This document shows positions 25,376 through 34,906 of a stretch of 64,000 nucleotides of DNA, one piece after another. Where the stretch lies: the NCBI GenBank assembly GCA_947626265.1, contig CANQRM010000012.1:23539-87538 (forward strand), read 5' to 3'. The notes beneath the pieces were generated by a model, which saw only the letters and a program-made list of their open reading frames with translations, ran no database searches and had not been told where the DNA came from. Position 1 is the first letter of the stretch. The number at the start of each line of letters is the position of its first letter. Made by a program: the position numbers and the translations under genes. Source of the stretch: an uncultured Oscillospiraceae bacterium. GTDB lineage: Bacteria > Bacillota > Clostridia > Oscillospirales > Oscillospiraceae.

Positions 25376-26947
25376 TCAGAACTGCTGATATATGAACGCC
25401 GCCGCGTTGTAGCCGGGGCCATATATGCCAAAAATCAGAACGGCAAATATCCCGGCAAAATACACTGTCCACCGCACAAAGATATTGCACCGGGCAATAC
25501 GGTCGCGGATAACGCACCGCTCCTGCACGATATCCACCGCCAGAAGAAAAACGACCAAAATAACAGAAAGCACACAGTTGGCCCGATCTAATCCATATGT
25601 ATAGAGCGTGCCATCCAGTAGCAGCCAAGGCCTGATGCTTGTCAGCATACTCTTGCATACTGTAAACATATTACCCATGCTTTTTGTCAGAACGGTAATA
25701 TTGCAGACGGCGACAAGGGCAAACGTCCTCACGCTCTGAAAACAACGAAACCCAAAGCTGTCCGTATGGATATGCAGACGCTCCGATAGTGCCGGTATCT
25801 TGTTCTCAAACAGGGAGGACAGCGTAAACAGCACCGTCCAGTACAGTCCATGGATGACATACATTATCCCCACGTTATGCCAAAGTCCGATAATGAGGAA
25901 AACGCAGGCGGTGGGTATGATGGCCATGAGCTTTTTCGCCATCTCAGCACTGCAATGCTTCCTGAGTTTCTTTCGTACCTTGCCCAAGCCATGCGATGTG
26001 AGAAGCGGCATATAGATATAATCCTTCAGCCAGTTGAAAAGGCTCATATGCCAGCGGCGCCAAAACTCAGGTATTGTTCTGGACAGGAATGGCCGGTCAA
26101 AGTTCTTGTCCAGCTTCACGCCCAAGACATCCGAGATCCCGGTGATAATGTCCATGCAGCCGCTGAAATCCGCATAAAACTGGAATTCCGCAAATATGAG
26201 CCCTATGACGAATACGCTCCCCCCAACGGCGTTCACATCCGCAAACACGGCATTTACGAATATCCCCAGCCGGTCGGCGACCACCATCTTCTTGAACAGG
26301 CCCCACAGCGCAAGCTGTGCGCCCTTGCAGAACCGGTCGTAGTCCGGGAACGTGAGCTTATCGAACTGCGGCAGCAACCGTTCGTATCTGGGGATAGGCC
26401 CCTCCACCACTTGGGGAAAGTAGATCATGCACAGCAGCAGCTTTGCATAGTTTTTCTCCGCCTCCACCGCCCGCCAATGGATATCCACCAGATAGCCTAC
26501 CGATGAAAACGTATAGTACGAAATGCCCAACGGCACAATGATCTTCAATGCGAGGCTGTTTCCTGTCAGGCTGTTGAACAGCCCCACCGCCTTTATGCCG
26601 ACCTTGCACCAGCAGAGGATGCCTACGCTCACCAGCAGGGCCAGCACCAGGACGCGCTTGCTTTTCGCCGTGTATTGCTGCTTGACCTGTTTCTTTTCCT
26701 CGGGCGTGTACTTTCGATTCTTGGCAAGCTTGTCATATTCCCGCCAGATGTTCTGCATCCTGCGGGACGCCGCATACACCACCACAGATGTGCTGAGAAC
26801 GAACGCCATCTTATCCAGGCCGTTGCTGGCATAGAAAATCAGGCTGAACACCAGCAGGACGACCCATTTATACTTGTTGGGCGTCAGCACGTACACTGCC
26901 AGCAGGCATACGAGGAACACCAAAAACACCAATGATATATAACTCAT
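25376..26947 (-). CDS. MBOAT membrane O-acyltransferase (AlgI/DltB/PatA-like)
   Basis: About 523 aa from ATG 26947 (MSYISLVFLVFL), preceded by GGAGATATAAG. Multi-spanning protein with MBOAT signatures: QVVEGPIPRYERLLPQ, FQFYADFSGCMDIITGISDVLG, FWRRWHMSLFNWLKDYIYMPL and the conserved His pair in GLWHNVGIMYVIHGLYW. It moves an acyl group from a cytoplasmic donor to the outer face, where an SGNH partner passes it to a polymer. The two SGNH genes precede it and carrier-protein genes follow, the same logic as DltB with DltC/DltD or AlgI with AlgJ/X. The likely acceptor is the glycan of this locus. Confidence 0.9.
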   Translation of the reverse strand: MSYISLVFLVFLVCLLAVYVLTPNKYKWVVLLVFSLIFYASNGLDKMAFVLSTSVVVYAASRRMQNIWREYDKLAKNRKYTPEEKKQVKQQYTAKSKRVLVLALLVSVGILCWCKVGIKAVGLFNSLTGNSLALKIIVPLGISYYTFSSVGYLVDIHWRAVEAEKNYAKLLLCMIYFPQVVEGPIPRYERLLPQFDKLTFPDYDRFCKGAQLALWGLFKKMVVADRLGIFVNAVFADVNAVGGSVFVIGLIFAEFQFYADFSGCMDIITGISDVLGVKLDKNFDRPFLSRTIPEFWRRWHMSLFNWLKDYIYMPLLTSHGLGKVRKKLRKHCSAEMAKKLMAIIPTACVFLIIGLWHNVGIMYVIHGLYWTVLFTLSSLFENKIPALSERLHIHTDSFGFRCFQSVRTFALVAVCNITVLTKSMGNMFTVCKSMLTSIRPWLLLDGTLYTYGLDRANCVLSVILVVFLLAVDIVQERCVIRDRIARCNIFVRWTVYFAGIFAVLIFGIYGPGYNAAAFIYQQF

Positions 26948-26997
26948 CTTATATCTCCAATTATTCCTTTCGTCAGCGGTCATTTTAGGCGGTACGC

Positions 26998-28677
26998 CTA
27001 TACGCCTATCCCGTTTTCAGCATCCAGGCGCATGAGGTACTCCTCATATTCCCGCAGGTCCGTGTAAACAGTCCGCTCCGCCCGCTGATTACCCGCATAT
27101 GTATCAAAGGAGACCCTATCCAGTACCAGACCGGACACGTTGTCGTATACCACGATGTTGATGCCTCTACTATTCTGTGAGTAGTTACTACCATTAATTA
27201 TGATTTTCGATTCTGAACCCAGCCGCCAGCCACAGCTGGTGACGGTGTAAGGAATGCCGTTCCGCATCTGTCCGTTATACACCAATCGCTGGTTGGAGGA
27301 CGCCTCATAGACCACCTGCCCGTTTTCCTTTATCGCCAGAAAGGAGTCGTTGTACGAAAGAGTATCAAAGTCTGTCTGGAGGCCAAAATCATTCAGGGCC
27401 TGACGGCTCTCCGGCGACAGGTTCAGCATCATATCATCCGATGCTGAAAAGAAGACCGTCACATCCTCCCAGCCGCTTAGCTCCTCCAAATAGGGGATCA
27501 GATCCAACGTCGTGCTCAGGTCCTCCAGCCGGCACACTGCGTCAAAGATCGGCAAGTCTTCGTCATAGTCCTCACAGTAGGCCGGTGAACAAGACAGAAT
27601 GTTTTGCAGATAGGTTGTAAAGAATGACGTTATTCTTATGCTCCCTAAATAGTTCAGATGAGTTCCGCCGTCATTGGTATCTGTTCCAAAGTCTATTGCG
27701 CAGTCGAAATCATATAAAAGATCCAAATATCGAATGCCACATTCCTCAGCAATCGCTTTTACCCTATCTGAGCACAGTCTGGGCCAGGAACTGTCATATT
27801 GCGGGTAATTGATCTGCGGTATCTTCATCAGGATCAGCTCTGCGCCGTTTTCCTCGCAAAGTGTCTTCATTTCCAGGAGCGTATCAATATTGCGCTCTGG
27901 CACATCGGTGTTGAGTAACCTCTTCCCATTCGCCCCCGGGCTCTCACCAATAACAGTCTGAAGTGTTCCTTTGATATACTCGTTTTTCCAGAGCGTGTTA
28001 TTGTAGTTGGCATCCGCTATTTCGTTCATCAAGTCCACTGTAACGGTTGCCGCTTCCACCTTTATACCGCTGTAATTTCCCTTTCTGTACAGGTTCTTCT
28101 CCTCCTGTAAGATTTGGAAATCCACCTTGCTCAATTCTTTCCATCTCTCATGGTATTGATATATCGGAAAATAAGCATCGATAAACGCATCTACCCGCTT
28201 TTCTTTTGGATAGTTCTGCGCATAAGCTGACGCGAGAGGGGCCTTACTGGCCAGCGTCATTGAATCAAATAACCAGTGGTATGGAGCGGCGTCAAAGCCC
28301 GTAAAAAGTGTACTTACTTCGTAAAACACATATTTTGGCTTTACCTTCTCAAAGGCCAATTTTAGGAGAGCCGAACTCGCGTTGATTGGTTGATTGGGGC
28401 TTGACAGATTAAAGGTTGCTACCCCTGCGTCTTCATATATCCGCATAGGATCGATGCTGAACTCAGAAGTGCTAACTCCAACAAACAGAGCTTGTATATC
28501 ATCCTTTGAGTCCAGCGTCTCGAATTCCCGCAGCATGTATTCGGGACCAAAATCCATCTTTGGGTACCGCCAATCCGGCGTCAGGACCTCTTGAACGACA
28601 GCAAAGAGTACCCCCCCCCAGAGGCAAAAAACGACGACTCTCAGCCATATATGCCTTTTCTTCATTCTTCCGCTCAT
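26998..28677 (-). CDS. Membrane-anchored SGNH/DltD-like acyl-transfer protein
   Basis: 559 aa from ATG 28677, which overlaps the stop of the preceding gene (ATGA) next to AAGGAAGG. One N-terminal membrane helix (about 8-28), then an extracytoplasmic domain. The nucleophile motif is GVSTSEFSIDP (about 75) and the Asp/His pair DGGTHLNYLGS (about 340), as in DltD/AlgX-type SGNH proteins. It would accept acyl groups from the MBOAT or hydrolyse or transfer them on the surface polymer. It is homologous to the ricin-lectin protein upstream but lacks the lectin part. Confidence 0.82.
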   Translation of the reverse strand: MSGRMKKRHIWLRVVVFCLWGGVLFAVVQEVLTPDWRYPKMDFGPEYMLREFETLDSKDDIQALFVGVSTSEFSIDPMRIYEDAGVATFNLSSPNQPINASSALLKLAFEKVKPKYVFYEVSTLFTGFDAAPYHWLFDSMTLASKAPLASAYAQNYPKEKRVDAFIDAYFPIYQYHERWKELSKVDFQILQEEKNLYRKGNYSGIKVEAATVTVDLMNEIADANYNNTLWKNEYIKGTLQTVIGESPGANGKRLLNTDVPERNIDTLLEMKTLCEENGAELILMKIPQINYPQYDSSWPRLCSDRVKAIAEECGIRYLDLLYDFDCAIDFGTDTNDGGTHLNYLGSIRITSFFTTYLQNILSCSPAYCEDYDEDLPIFDAVCRLEDLSTTLDLIPYLEELSGWEDVTVFFSASDDMMLNLSPESRQALNDFGLQTDFDTLSYNDSFLAIKENGQVVYEASSNQRLVYNGQMRNGIPYTVTSCGWRLGSESKIIINGSNYSQNSRGINIVVYDNVSGLVLDRVSFDTYAGNQRAERTVYTDLREYEEYLMRLDAENGIGV

Positions 28678-30674
28678 TCCTTCCTTAGATAGAATTGCTG
28701 TGGGGTCTCGTAATTCTCGTTCCATACCTGGATATTCGTTCCCGGGGATATCTCTCCCCCTGTGACGTCCAGGAGCAGGCCGTTATACAGCGAAGTGAAA
28801 CTATACGAGCCGTCCCCGTTCTCCGTGACGAACCACTTCTGGTTCGCAAGGCCCGTATACGCCTGCTGGACCACATTGCTCCCCGCCGTGCTGCCCATGG
28901 CCTCGACGGCCAGGTATTTATCGGAGCACATAGCCCTTATGGTACACAGCCCGCCGCCGATATGGCGGAATTCAAACTTCTGCGGGGCCTCGCCGGTATT
29001 CTCCCAGAGGGCGATATTCGTGTTTTCCTCCGCGCTCCCGCCCGAAACATCCAGCGCGCAGCCGCTGTTGCTGACCGGCACGACGCTGTATACGCCGTCC
29101 TCCACCGGCTGATAAGACGCGCAGACCTGCCTCCACGTCTCACTGGACGCCCCCTCTGTAAGTGTCAGGGCCGGGTCATGGGTATCAATGCAGGCGCTGG
29201 TGATGACACGCGCTGTCTGCTTGTCGATAACGGTGATGTTTAATCCGCGGCCGTTCAGCGAGTAATTGACCCCGTTTACCCAGGCCTCGCTCACATTCCC
29301 GCACACCAGCCCCGCGCTGGACAGGGATAGCTGGCAAGCTATTGAATCATTGATAGGATAGTCTGCGTTGAGCGTTATGCGCTGGTCGTCCCATTTCTCA
29401 AATACGCTCTTACCGCCGTCGATGACCGCCACAAAGGAGTTCTGTATCTGATCGAAAAAGCTGCTCCGGACGCCGAGCCGGCGCAGTGCGCCTTCCAGCC
29501 TGTCGTTCCAGGCACTGGACGCCTCGTCCATCACAGTGAGGATGATCAGGCTGTCGTCCCTGATCCTCTCCAGCTCGCCGAGATAGGTGTACGCCATCTG
29601 TCTCCGGTCATAGAGGCAGTCCTGCTCCCAGGCCATATACCGTCCCAGCTTCTCGTCCCAGACCGCGTATCCCTCCTGTCCCCTGTGGCTTTCCAGCCCA
29701 AGGGATACCAAGTATTCGGCCATATACCTTGAGGTCTTAGCGGCGCCCCAGTAGTTGGTGTGATATCCGCCGTCATAGGTGTCCCGGTTCCAGTCAACGC
29801 CGGTAACGCTTATATCCGACAGATCGAACAGCGTAAGATCGAACTCGCTCAGGTACGCGCGGATGGCCTCTCTGCGCTGCTCCGTGGTCAGCATGGTCGT
29901 TGCCACATAGGGGACCAACTTGACATCGTTCTCACGGCAGAGCTCCACGATCCTTCCGAACCATGCCTGCTCCGTCTCATCCAGCCGGACCTCCGCCTCC
30001 TGCACCGTCACGTTCCCGCCGGACATGAAGTAGGTGTCATACTCGTAGTCAAAATGGCTTTTGACGGTATTCAGCATCGTGTTGTAATTCAAAACGCAGC
30101 CGTTCATAAAATACCCGGGATCGGGGCTGAAGTCCCAGTCGGCTGCGGTCAGCGAGTTCCATCTGACATGGAATTGGATCAGCGGGAACAGCACCTGGAA
30201 ATACGACTGCCACTCCTTCTTGCAATCCGCGATGGCACGGAGCTTATTCTCGGAAAGTTTCATGGAGACCAGGGAACGCATAATGTCTTCTGCTGTTGTC
30301 TCATTTTTGAAAAGTGCGCTTGTGTCGAGGAATACAACCGCCGGACTCTGCGTCTTGAGAGCCTCCTTCGTCCAGTAATACGACAGTTCCAAGCTCTGCC
30401 GGCCAGTTCCCAGATCATAGCCGGTTATGCCGCTGTCCGCATAGATCACCATGGGATTGGCGCTGAACATCGTCGTGCTGGCACCCACCACGAGATAATC
30501 GACCGTGTCCTCCGGCAATTTATAAAAGTCTCCGTATTTATCTGTCTCGGCGTCGGCGTTGGGAAACCGCCACTTGGGCGTCATCACTGCCTGGATGAGG
30601 AATGCCAGCGCCGCCGCCAATCCGAGAAATACGGCAATCTTAAGCGTCTTGACCAGTTTTGTATTTGAGCACAT
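28674..30674 (-). CDS. SGNH-like acyl-transfer protein with C-terminal ricin-type lectin domain
   Basis: About 666 aa from ATG 30674 (GGAGGAGATAACG upstream). An N-terminal anchor helix (about 10-32) is followed by an SGNH-like domain with VVGASTTMFSANP and the Asp/His site DGGYHTNYWGA. The last 130 residues form a beta-trefoil: DGVYSVVPVSNSGCALDVSGG, LWENTGEAPQKFEFRHI and LLDVTGGEISPGTNIQVW show the repeated Q-x-F/W pattern of ricin B lectins. The lectin suggests direct binding of the galactose-type glycan while acyl groups are added. It pairs with the lectin-free paralogue and the MBOAT downstream. Confidence 0.83.
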   Translation of the reverse strand: MCSNTKLVKTLKIAVFLGLAAALAFLIQAVMTPKWRFPNADAETDKYGDFYKLPEDTVDYLVVGASTTMFSANPMVIYADSGITGYDLGTGRQSLELSYYWTKEALKTQSPAVVFLDTSALFKNETTAEDIMRSLVSMKLSENKLRAIADCKKEWQSYFQVLFPLIQFHVRWNSLTAADWDFSPDPGYFMNGCVLNYNTMLNTVKSHFDYEYDTYFMSGGNVTVQEAEVRLDETEQAWFGRIVELCRENDVKLVPYVATTMLTTEQRREAIRAYLSEFDLTLFDLSDISVTGVDWNRDTYDGGYHTNYWGAAKTSRYMAEYLVSLGLESHRGQEGYAVWDEKLGRYMAWEQDCLYDRRQMAYTYLGELERIRDDSLIILTVMDEASSAWNDRLEGALRRLGVRSSFFDQIQNSFVAVIDGGKSVFEKWDDQRITLNADYPINDSIACQLSLSSAGLVCGNVSEAWVNGVNYSLNGRGLNITVIDKQTARVITSACIDTHDPALTLTEGASSETWRQVCASYQPVEDGVYSVVPVSNSGCALDVSGGSAEENTNIALWENTGEAPQKFEFRHIGGGLCTIRAMCSDKYLAVEAMGSTAGSNVVQQAYTGLANQKWFVTENGDGSYSFTSLYNGLLLDVTGGEISPGTNIQVWNENYETPQQFYLRKE

Positions 30675-30761
30675 CGTTATCTCCTCCGTAGGCTTTTGCA
30701 GCGGGCATCGCATTAAATCACTCACACAGCAACATCACGGTGATGTCATCACCTGCTTTGA

Positions 30762-31362
30762 TTACGGTATAATGCTTGGAGCGCCAAATCTCCCCGCCGT
30801 TTTCCACAAAACTCTAACGCTGTATGTGTTGTTCTTAAAATCATCCGCCGGAAAGACTGTCATATATTCACTCTGGGCATAGCGCTGATCGTTAAATCCG
30901 TTCGCTACGTCTGATCTTGTCATCATTTTGGCTGGATACTGAGTCGAATCGCCGCTGGAGTCCGTGAGTTCCACATAGACGGACTGCTCCTTGCTTTCCA
31001 TCTCCGGGATGAATTCCCAGCCGCGCATATGCACCAGACCATCGGCAACAGACACCTCATCCAGAAAGCCTGATGCTACTCCTTCACTTGTCGCCAATAT
31101 GTGCGTCTCCATGGCATCCGCGCTCCATGGGATAATCTCTACGTCGCTCCCATGTTTCATGAACTGAAGGAACGAGTCGGACATCCCGTGGTTTGTCTCG
31201 TTCTCTCAGTGGTACAGAAACAGGTCATATACGCCGTCTTATATGACCAGAAGACTGAATTGTCTTACAAATCCGGTGCTATAGCTGCTTTTCATATCCG
31301 GGCGGTTTAGATCCTTCGGAACAACATCCGGAATATCCAGTCTTTCTTCTGCAAATGGCATA
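30762..31362 (-). pseudogene. Broken gene for an unrecognised surface/modification protein
   Basis: Beyond the track ORF (30762-31184) the same minus-strand frame continues upstream through two nonsense codons: FSLLVI-TAA-DGVYDLFLYH-TGA-ENETNHGMSDSFLQ. Before that a one-base insertion in an AAA run at 31320-31322 separates it from MPFAEERLDIPDVV, whose ATG is at 31362. The C-terminal 90 residues look like a beta-sandwich (GLVHMRGWEFIPEMES...SVYVELTDSSGD). One frameshift plus two stops make it non-functional unless it is read through. The downstream 140-aa piece could still be made from its own ATG, but it has no ribosome site. Confidence 0.7.
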
Positions 31363-31376
31363 AGCTCATACGAGTG

Positions 31377-32012
31377 TTAATTGCTGTTTAGAATCAGTGA
31401 ACTATACCTGTCGGATGCATCTTCCGTCGTATCACAGAGGGCCCAGCCTTCAAGCGACAATCTCTCAAGCATTCCGCTCTCATATTGATTGTTATCGAAA
31501 AAACAAAAAATATAGTCCTTTAAATACTTATCCCGGATAGTGGCAAAGTCTACCTCGCAGATGCTGTATCCGTGTTCCCGCATAAGCTCAAACAGGGCCC
31601 CGCTGTATCTCAATACGTCCCTCTCCCCCAAAGGAGTCAAATCATCAACGATGTGGAGTGCTGCCACCACTACGATCGGCACCGTGTGCCAATACTTAAG
31701 GCTCGGCAACACCAGTTTCAACACCTTCTCCACATAGGAGAAGGTCATCATCAAGAATATGAACAGCGATGCGGCGAGCACGGCCTTTCCGGGCTTTTTC
31801 GTCAGCGCGGCGATTCCGGCAAAGAGCACCAGGCCCACGGCCACGCTGCCAAACAGGAATGGCGCCGCCTCCGAAAAGCTGGCCTCCGCGGCGTTCCTGC
31901 AATAGAGGAAGACCGCCGGAAACGCCGTCACCGCCGCCACGGCAAGGCATGGGAACAGCCATGCCCCCAGCTTGTTTTTTTGCTTATTCTGCTTTTTTGC
32001 TTCGTCACTCAT
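31377..32012 (-). CDS. Polytopic membrane protein of unknown function, possibly truncated
   Basis: 211 aa. Basic lysine-rich start, then hydrophobic helices near 17-36, 48-70, 76-100 and 106-122, then a soluble tail (TPLGERDVLRYSGALFEL...). The helix arrangement recalls the membrane half of LTA-synthase/sulfatase-like or flippase-associated proteins, and the abrupt end next to a broken gene suggests it may be the surviving front part of a larger system. No confident family. Confidence 0.5.
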   Translation of the reverse strand: MSDEAKKQNKQKNKLGAWLFPCLAVAAVTAFPAVFLYCRNAAEASFSEAAPFLFGSVAVGLVLFAGIAALTKKPGKAVLAASLFIFLMMTFSYVEKVLKLVLPSLKYWHTVPIVVVAALHIVDDLTPLGERDVLRYSGALFELMREHGYSICEVDFATIRDKYLKDYIFCFFDNNQYESGMLERLSLEGWALCDTTEDASDRYSSLILNSN

Positions 32013-32057
32013 TCTCTCGTCTTTTCCTTCTATAAATTTGGTATCAACACGCGGAGG

Positions 32058-33860
32058 TCACAGCCCCAGGTATTTCTCCCAGAACGTCTCGGTCTCAAGC
32101 TCCGGCAGCTTCAGCGTGTACTCGTCTTGTAGCTCACGGAAATGCTTTTTGAGGTAATGGATATGCTTTTTGTATCTCAGATACACGATCACCGCTTTTC
32201 GCCTGTTGATCTGTGTGAAATAGCCCCTGTAGGAAAACGTGTCCGCGTTGAAGACACGTTTCCGGCGGAAATAGCTATAGGACCTGCCCCTGAACCCGAT
32301 GCCGGAAATCTTGAGGTCCTTATACAGGAAGTTGGGGATCAGATAGCCGTTCAGCGTGATCACACGTATGAATTTCACAAATTTACTGCTGTCGGTGAAC
32401 TCATTTGCCTGCCAAATGATGTTTTCCAGATCGTATTCACCCAGCGCCTCCGCAAAGGAGAGCATCTTATGGTTGTACTTTGAAAGCTCCCTGTTCAGTT
32501 CCTCAGCGTCATGTTCAGCAAAGAATCCCGGCCCCTGAAAATAATCCATCAGCGCCCGGTCCAGCAGGGCCGCGCCTTCGTAATCGTATTGGATGATACA
32601 GGCCCGCATACGACGGTCGAAATATTTTATCGTCTCTTTTACCCCGTCCGGGCGGTATATCGTATTGATGACGGCGCAGTTTCGCGGCAGATAATAGTTC
32701 TCCGCCGTGTTGCTGAACTTCTTGTAAAATGGCTCGTGCCAGACGCAAAGGCCGTTCAGCGTGATGACCCGGGAGCCGTTACGCAGCGCGTACTCCAGAT
32801 CGTCGCCCCGGAAAAAGCACGGGAACGGATAGTTGTTCGGGTGGATGGTCCTGACGTTCATGCAACAGAACCACCACCCCGCGGTGCCGTGCGTGAAATG
32901 TGTCATCTCTTCGTCGGCTTCGTTTATGACGCACAAATGATGCGCTCTCAGATCGAAACCAGCACCATGTTGGATGAAATCGTTTCCACCATGATAGGCC
33001 GAGTTGCGCTCATACTGCAAATACGGCTGATCCAAACTGCACATGGCGCCGCATATGAAATAGTTGGCATAGTCGTCCCGCAGCAGGCCAAGGAACGCCA
33101 TCAGCTTGTCCAGCACCCGAAAGTCAAAGAGGATATCGTCGTCCATCAGAACGATGTGTGTGAGCGGTTGCGCGGCTGTTTTGTTGTATCGGTTGGCCTC
33201 CAGCATGCACCGGCCGAAACCGCCAGCCCCGCCATAGTTTCTGTTGGGAAAGATATATACACCCTTGACATTCGGGTCCGTCAGTGTTTTCCCGTTATCT
33301 GAAATAAAAAGCTTGACGCCGCCGTGCCCGTATTTTTTGTACTCAGAGATAAGCGTCTCGATGTAACTCTCCCTCCGGTATGTGCAAACGCAGAGCGCGA
33401 TGTTGACATCCTGTACGGGCGCAGAGCATACATATTCCGCCGAGCAAATGGCCGTATCCTCGAAAGCATCCAGCTCAAATGCTAAGATGCCATCGCTGTC
33501 GATGAACTTGCTCAGGTCGATCCTGACCGTGCTCTCTCCCCTAGCCACGAACTCTTTTTGCGCCAGCACATGACCTGCTATGCCCCATTCCATCCTGAAG
33601 TCATTTTGGACCGTTATCCTGCCGGCGCCTTTTACCCGGATTTGAAGGATAAGGTCTTCTATACGCGTACATTTCCGCCATTTCCTGATTGAAAAAGCAT
33701 TGAAATATGTATCGGTTTTTACAAACCCGTCTTTTTGAATATATACTTCGCCCGTCTGCCTGCAGCTATATTTTTCCCCTCTGAAATACATATCGCGGCA
33801 GAATTCCGGTAGTTTGCCGAAAGGCGTGATGATCTTTGCGATACTTGTCTCTCTTTCCAT
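32058..33860 (-). CDS. GlfT2-like galactofuranosyltransferase (GT2 family)
   Basis: 600 aa. An N-terminal beta-rich domain (about 1-150, TYFNAFSIRKWRKC) precedes a GT-A core with VCTYRRE, the metal-binding VLMDDDILFD (about 240), FFRGDDLEYALR (about 345) and WHEPFYKKF (about 370). A helical C-terminal extension follows. This arrangement is that of GlfT2 polymerases, which add galactofuranose from UDP-Galf. The UDP-galactopyranose mutase gene in the same operon supplies that donor, and a second homologue lies at 39119-40657. GGGAG precedes the ATG. Acts at the cytoplasmic membrane face. Confidence 0.87.
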   Translation of the reverse strand: MERETSIAKIITPFGKLPEFCRDMYFRGEKYSCRQTGEVYIQKDGFVKTDTYFNAFSIRKWRKCTRIEDLILQIRVKGAGRITVQNDFRMEWGIAGHVLAQKEFVARGESTVRIDLSKFIDSDGILAFELDAFEDTAICSAEYVCSAPVQDVNIALCVCTYRRESYIETLISEYKKYGHGGVKLFISDNGKTLTDPNVKGVYIFPNRNYGGAGGFGRCMLEANRYNKTAAQPLTHIVLMDDDILFDFRVLDKLMAFLGLLRDDYANYFICGAMCSLDQPYLQYERNSAYHGGNDFIQHGAGFDLRAHHLCVINEADEEMTHFTHGTAGWWFCCMNVRTIHPNNYPFPCFFRGDDLEYALRNGSRVITLNGLCVWHEPFYKKFSNTAENYYLPRNCAVINTIYRPDGVKETIKYFDRRMRACIIQYDYEGAALLDRALMDYFQGPGFFAEHDAEELNRELSKYNHKMLSFAEALGEYDLENIIWQANEFTDSSKFVKFIRVITLNGYLIPNFLYKDLKISGIGFRGRSYSYFRRKRVFNADTFSYRGYFTQINRRKAVIVYLRYKKHIHYLKKHFRELQDEYTLKLPELETETFWEKYLGL

Positions 33861-33865
33861 CCGAC

Positions 33866-34864
33866 TTACTCCCTGTTCGATGATTCCCGGATATACGTTC
33901 GAAGCGGATCATTATAATCCCGTGTTACTCTTTTTACCGCGAACAGCGACACCGCATCCCGGTATAGCTCAAATTTGGAGACGCCGTCGTCAAGAAACCG
34001 GTTCTTTTCAACATATTCTTCATCCAGCGCCTTGATCTTGTCCACTATCTCCGGCGTTGTCTGGTAGGCTCCCTGCTTGAATTTATAGTCGTTATAGATG
34101 CTTTTCAGCTTGTTATAGACCCGCGCGGGGAGGAGATAATGGCCCCATTTCCTGTACTGGTCGTCTGCCCGCTGAAAATCGCGCCACAGCTCCCGGTCAA
34201 ATCGATGCACCTCCGAGAACACAAAGGGCCGACCTATCCGTTCCCGCGGTACCAAGCACTCTCCCAGCGTGGAGAAAAACATCTCCTCCCGCGTTCCATA
34301 CCTTCCGTTGTCCGGGACCACTTTTCCCTGCTCCATACATTCCCGGATGGTATTCATGATTTTTCGCATGATATCCATCCTATAAAAGCTTCCCTCTACC
34401 TGCGTGGCAACAATCCTCGTCTGGCCTATCCTCTCTTTACATGCCTCCAGGCCGGGGTCCTCCCATGCGCGGGCGCATGGCCACCAATACGTGCTTCTCT
34501 GCGGCAGATAGTGGAGATCAAATCCCGCGTCAAACATCTGGATGTATTCCCCCACGCCATGGCGGACATACATATCGTTGGAGGAGTGTAGGATAAAATA
34601 GTCGTAGTCGTTTCCAAGCGTCTCCGCATACGCAAAATTGCTCACATGGGTCAGTACGATGCTCCCCCATCCTGTTATCATATGCTCCGGGTTCAGATAT
34701 ACTCCAGGAAGACCGGTGATAGGTCCAAGCTCATATTTTTCAAAGTATCCCGCACTGACATGCAGAACGATGTCCGCCTCCGGGAAATAGTGGTTTATGT
34801 TTTTAACCTGGTCCAGTATCACATCCGGCTTCTCATGGACCGGGATCGATATGATTGCCTTCAA
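33866..34864 (-). CDS. Putative glycosyltransferase (core-2/I-branching-like)
   Basis: 332 aa, soluble. MKAIISIPVHEKPDVILDQVKNI at the start, FILHSSNDMYVRHG around residue 95 in place of a DxD, and a helical end. The fold appears GT-A-like, and the order within a glycan operon supports sugar transfer, but I cannot name the family with confidence. It is followed at five bases by the GlfT2-like gene. Confidence 0.55.
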   Translation of the reverse strand: MKAIISIPVHEKPDVILDQVKNINHYFPEADIVLHVSAGYFEKYELGPITGLPGVYLNPEHMITGWGSIVLTHVSNFAYAETLGNDYDYFILHSSNDMYVRHGVGEYIQMFDAGFDLHYLPQRSTYWWPCARAWEDPGLEACKERIGQTRIVATQVEGSFYRMDIMRKIMNTIRECMEQGKVVPDNGRYGTREEMFFSTLGECLVPRERIGRPFVFSEVHRFDRELWRDFQRADDQYRKWGHYLLPARVYNKLKSIYNDYKFKQGAYQTTPEIVDKIKALDEEYVEKNRFLDDGVSKFELYRDAVSLFAVKRVTRDYNDPLRTYIRESSNRE

Positions 34865-34906
34865 CCCGTGTTTCTCCTATTCACAATTAAATATAATATT
34901 TACTGT

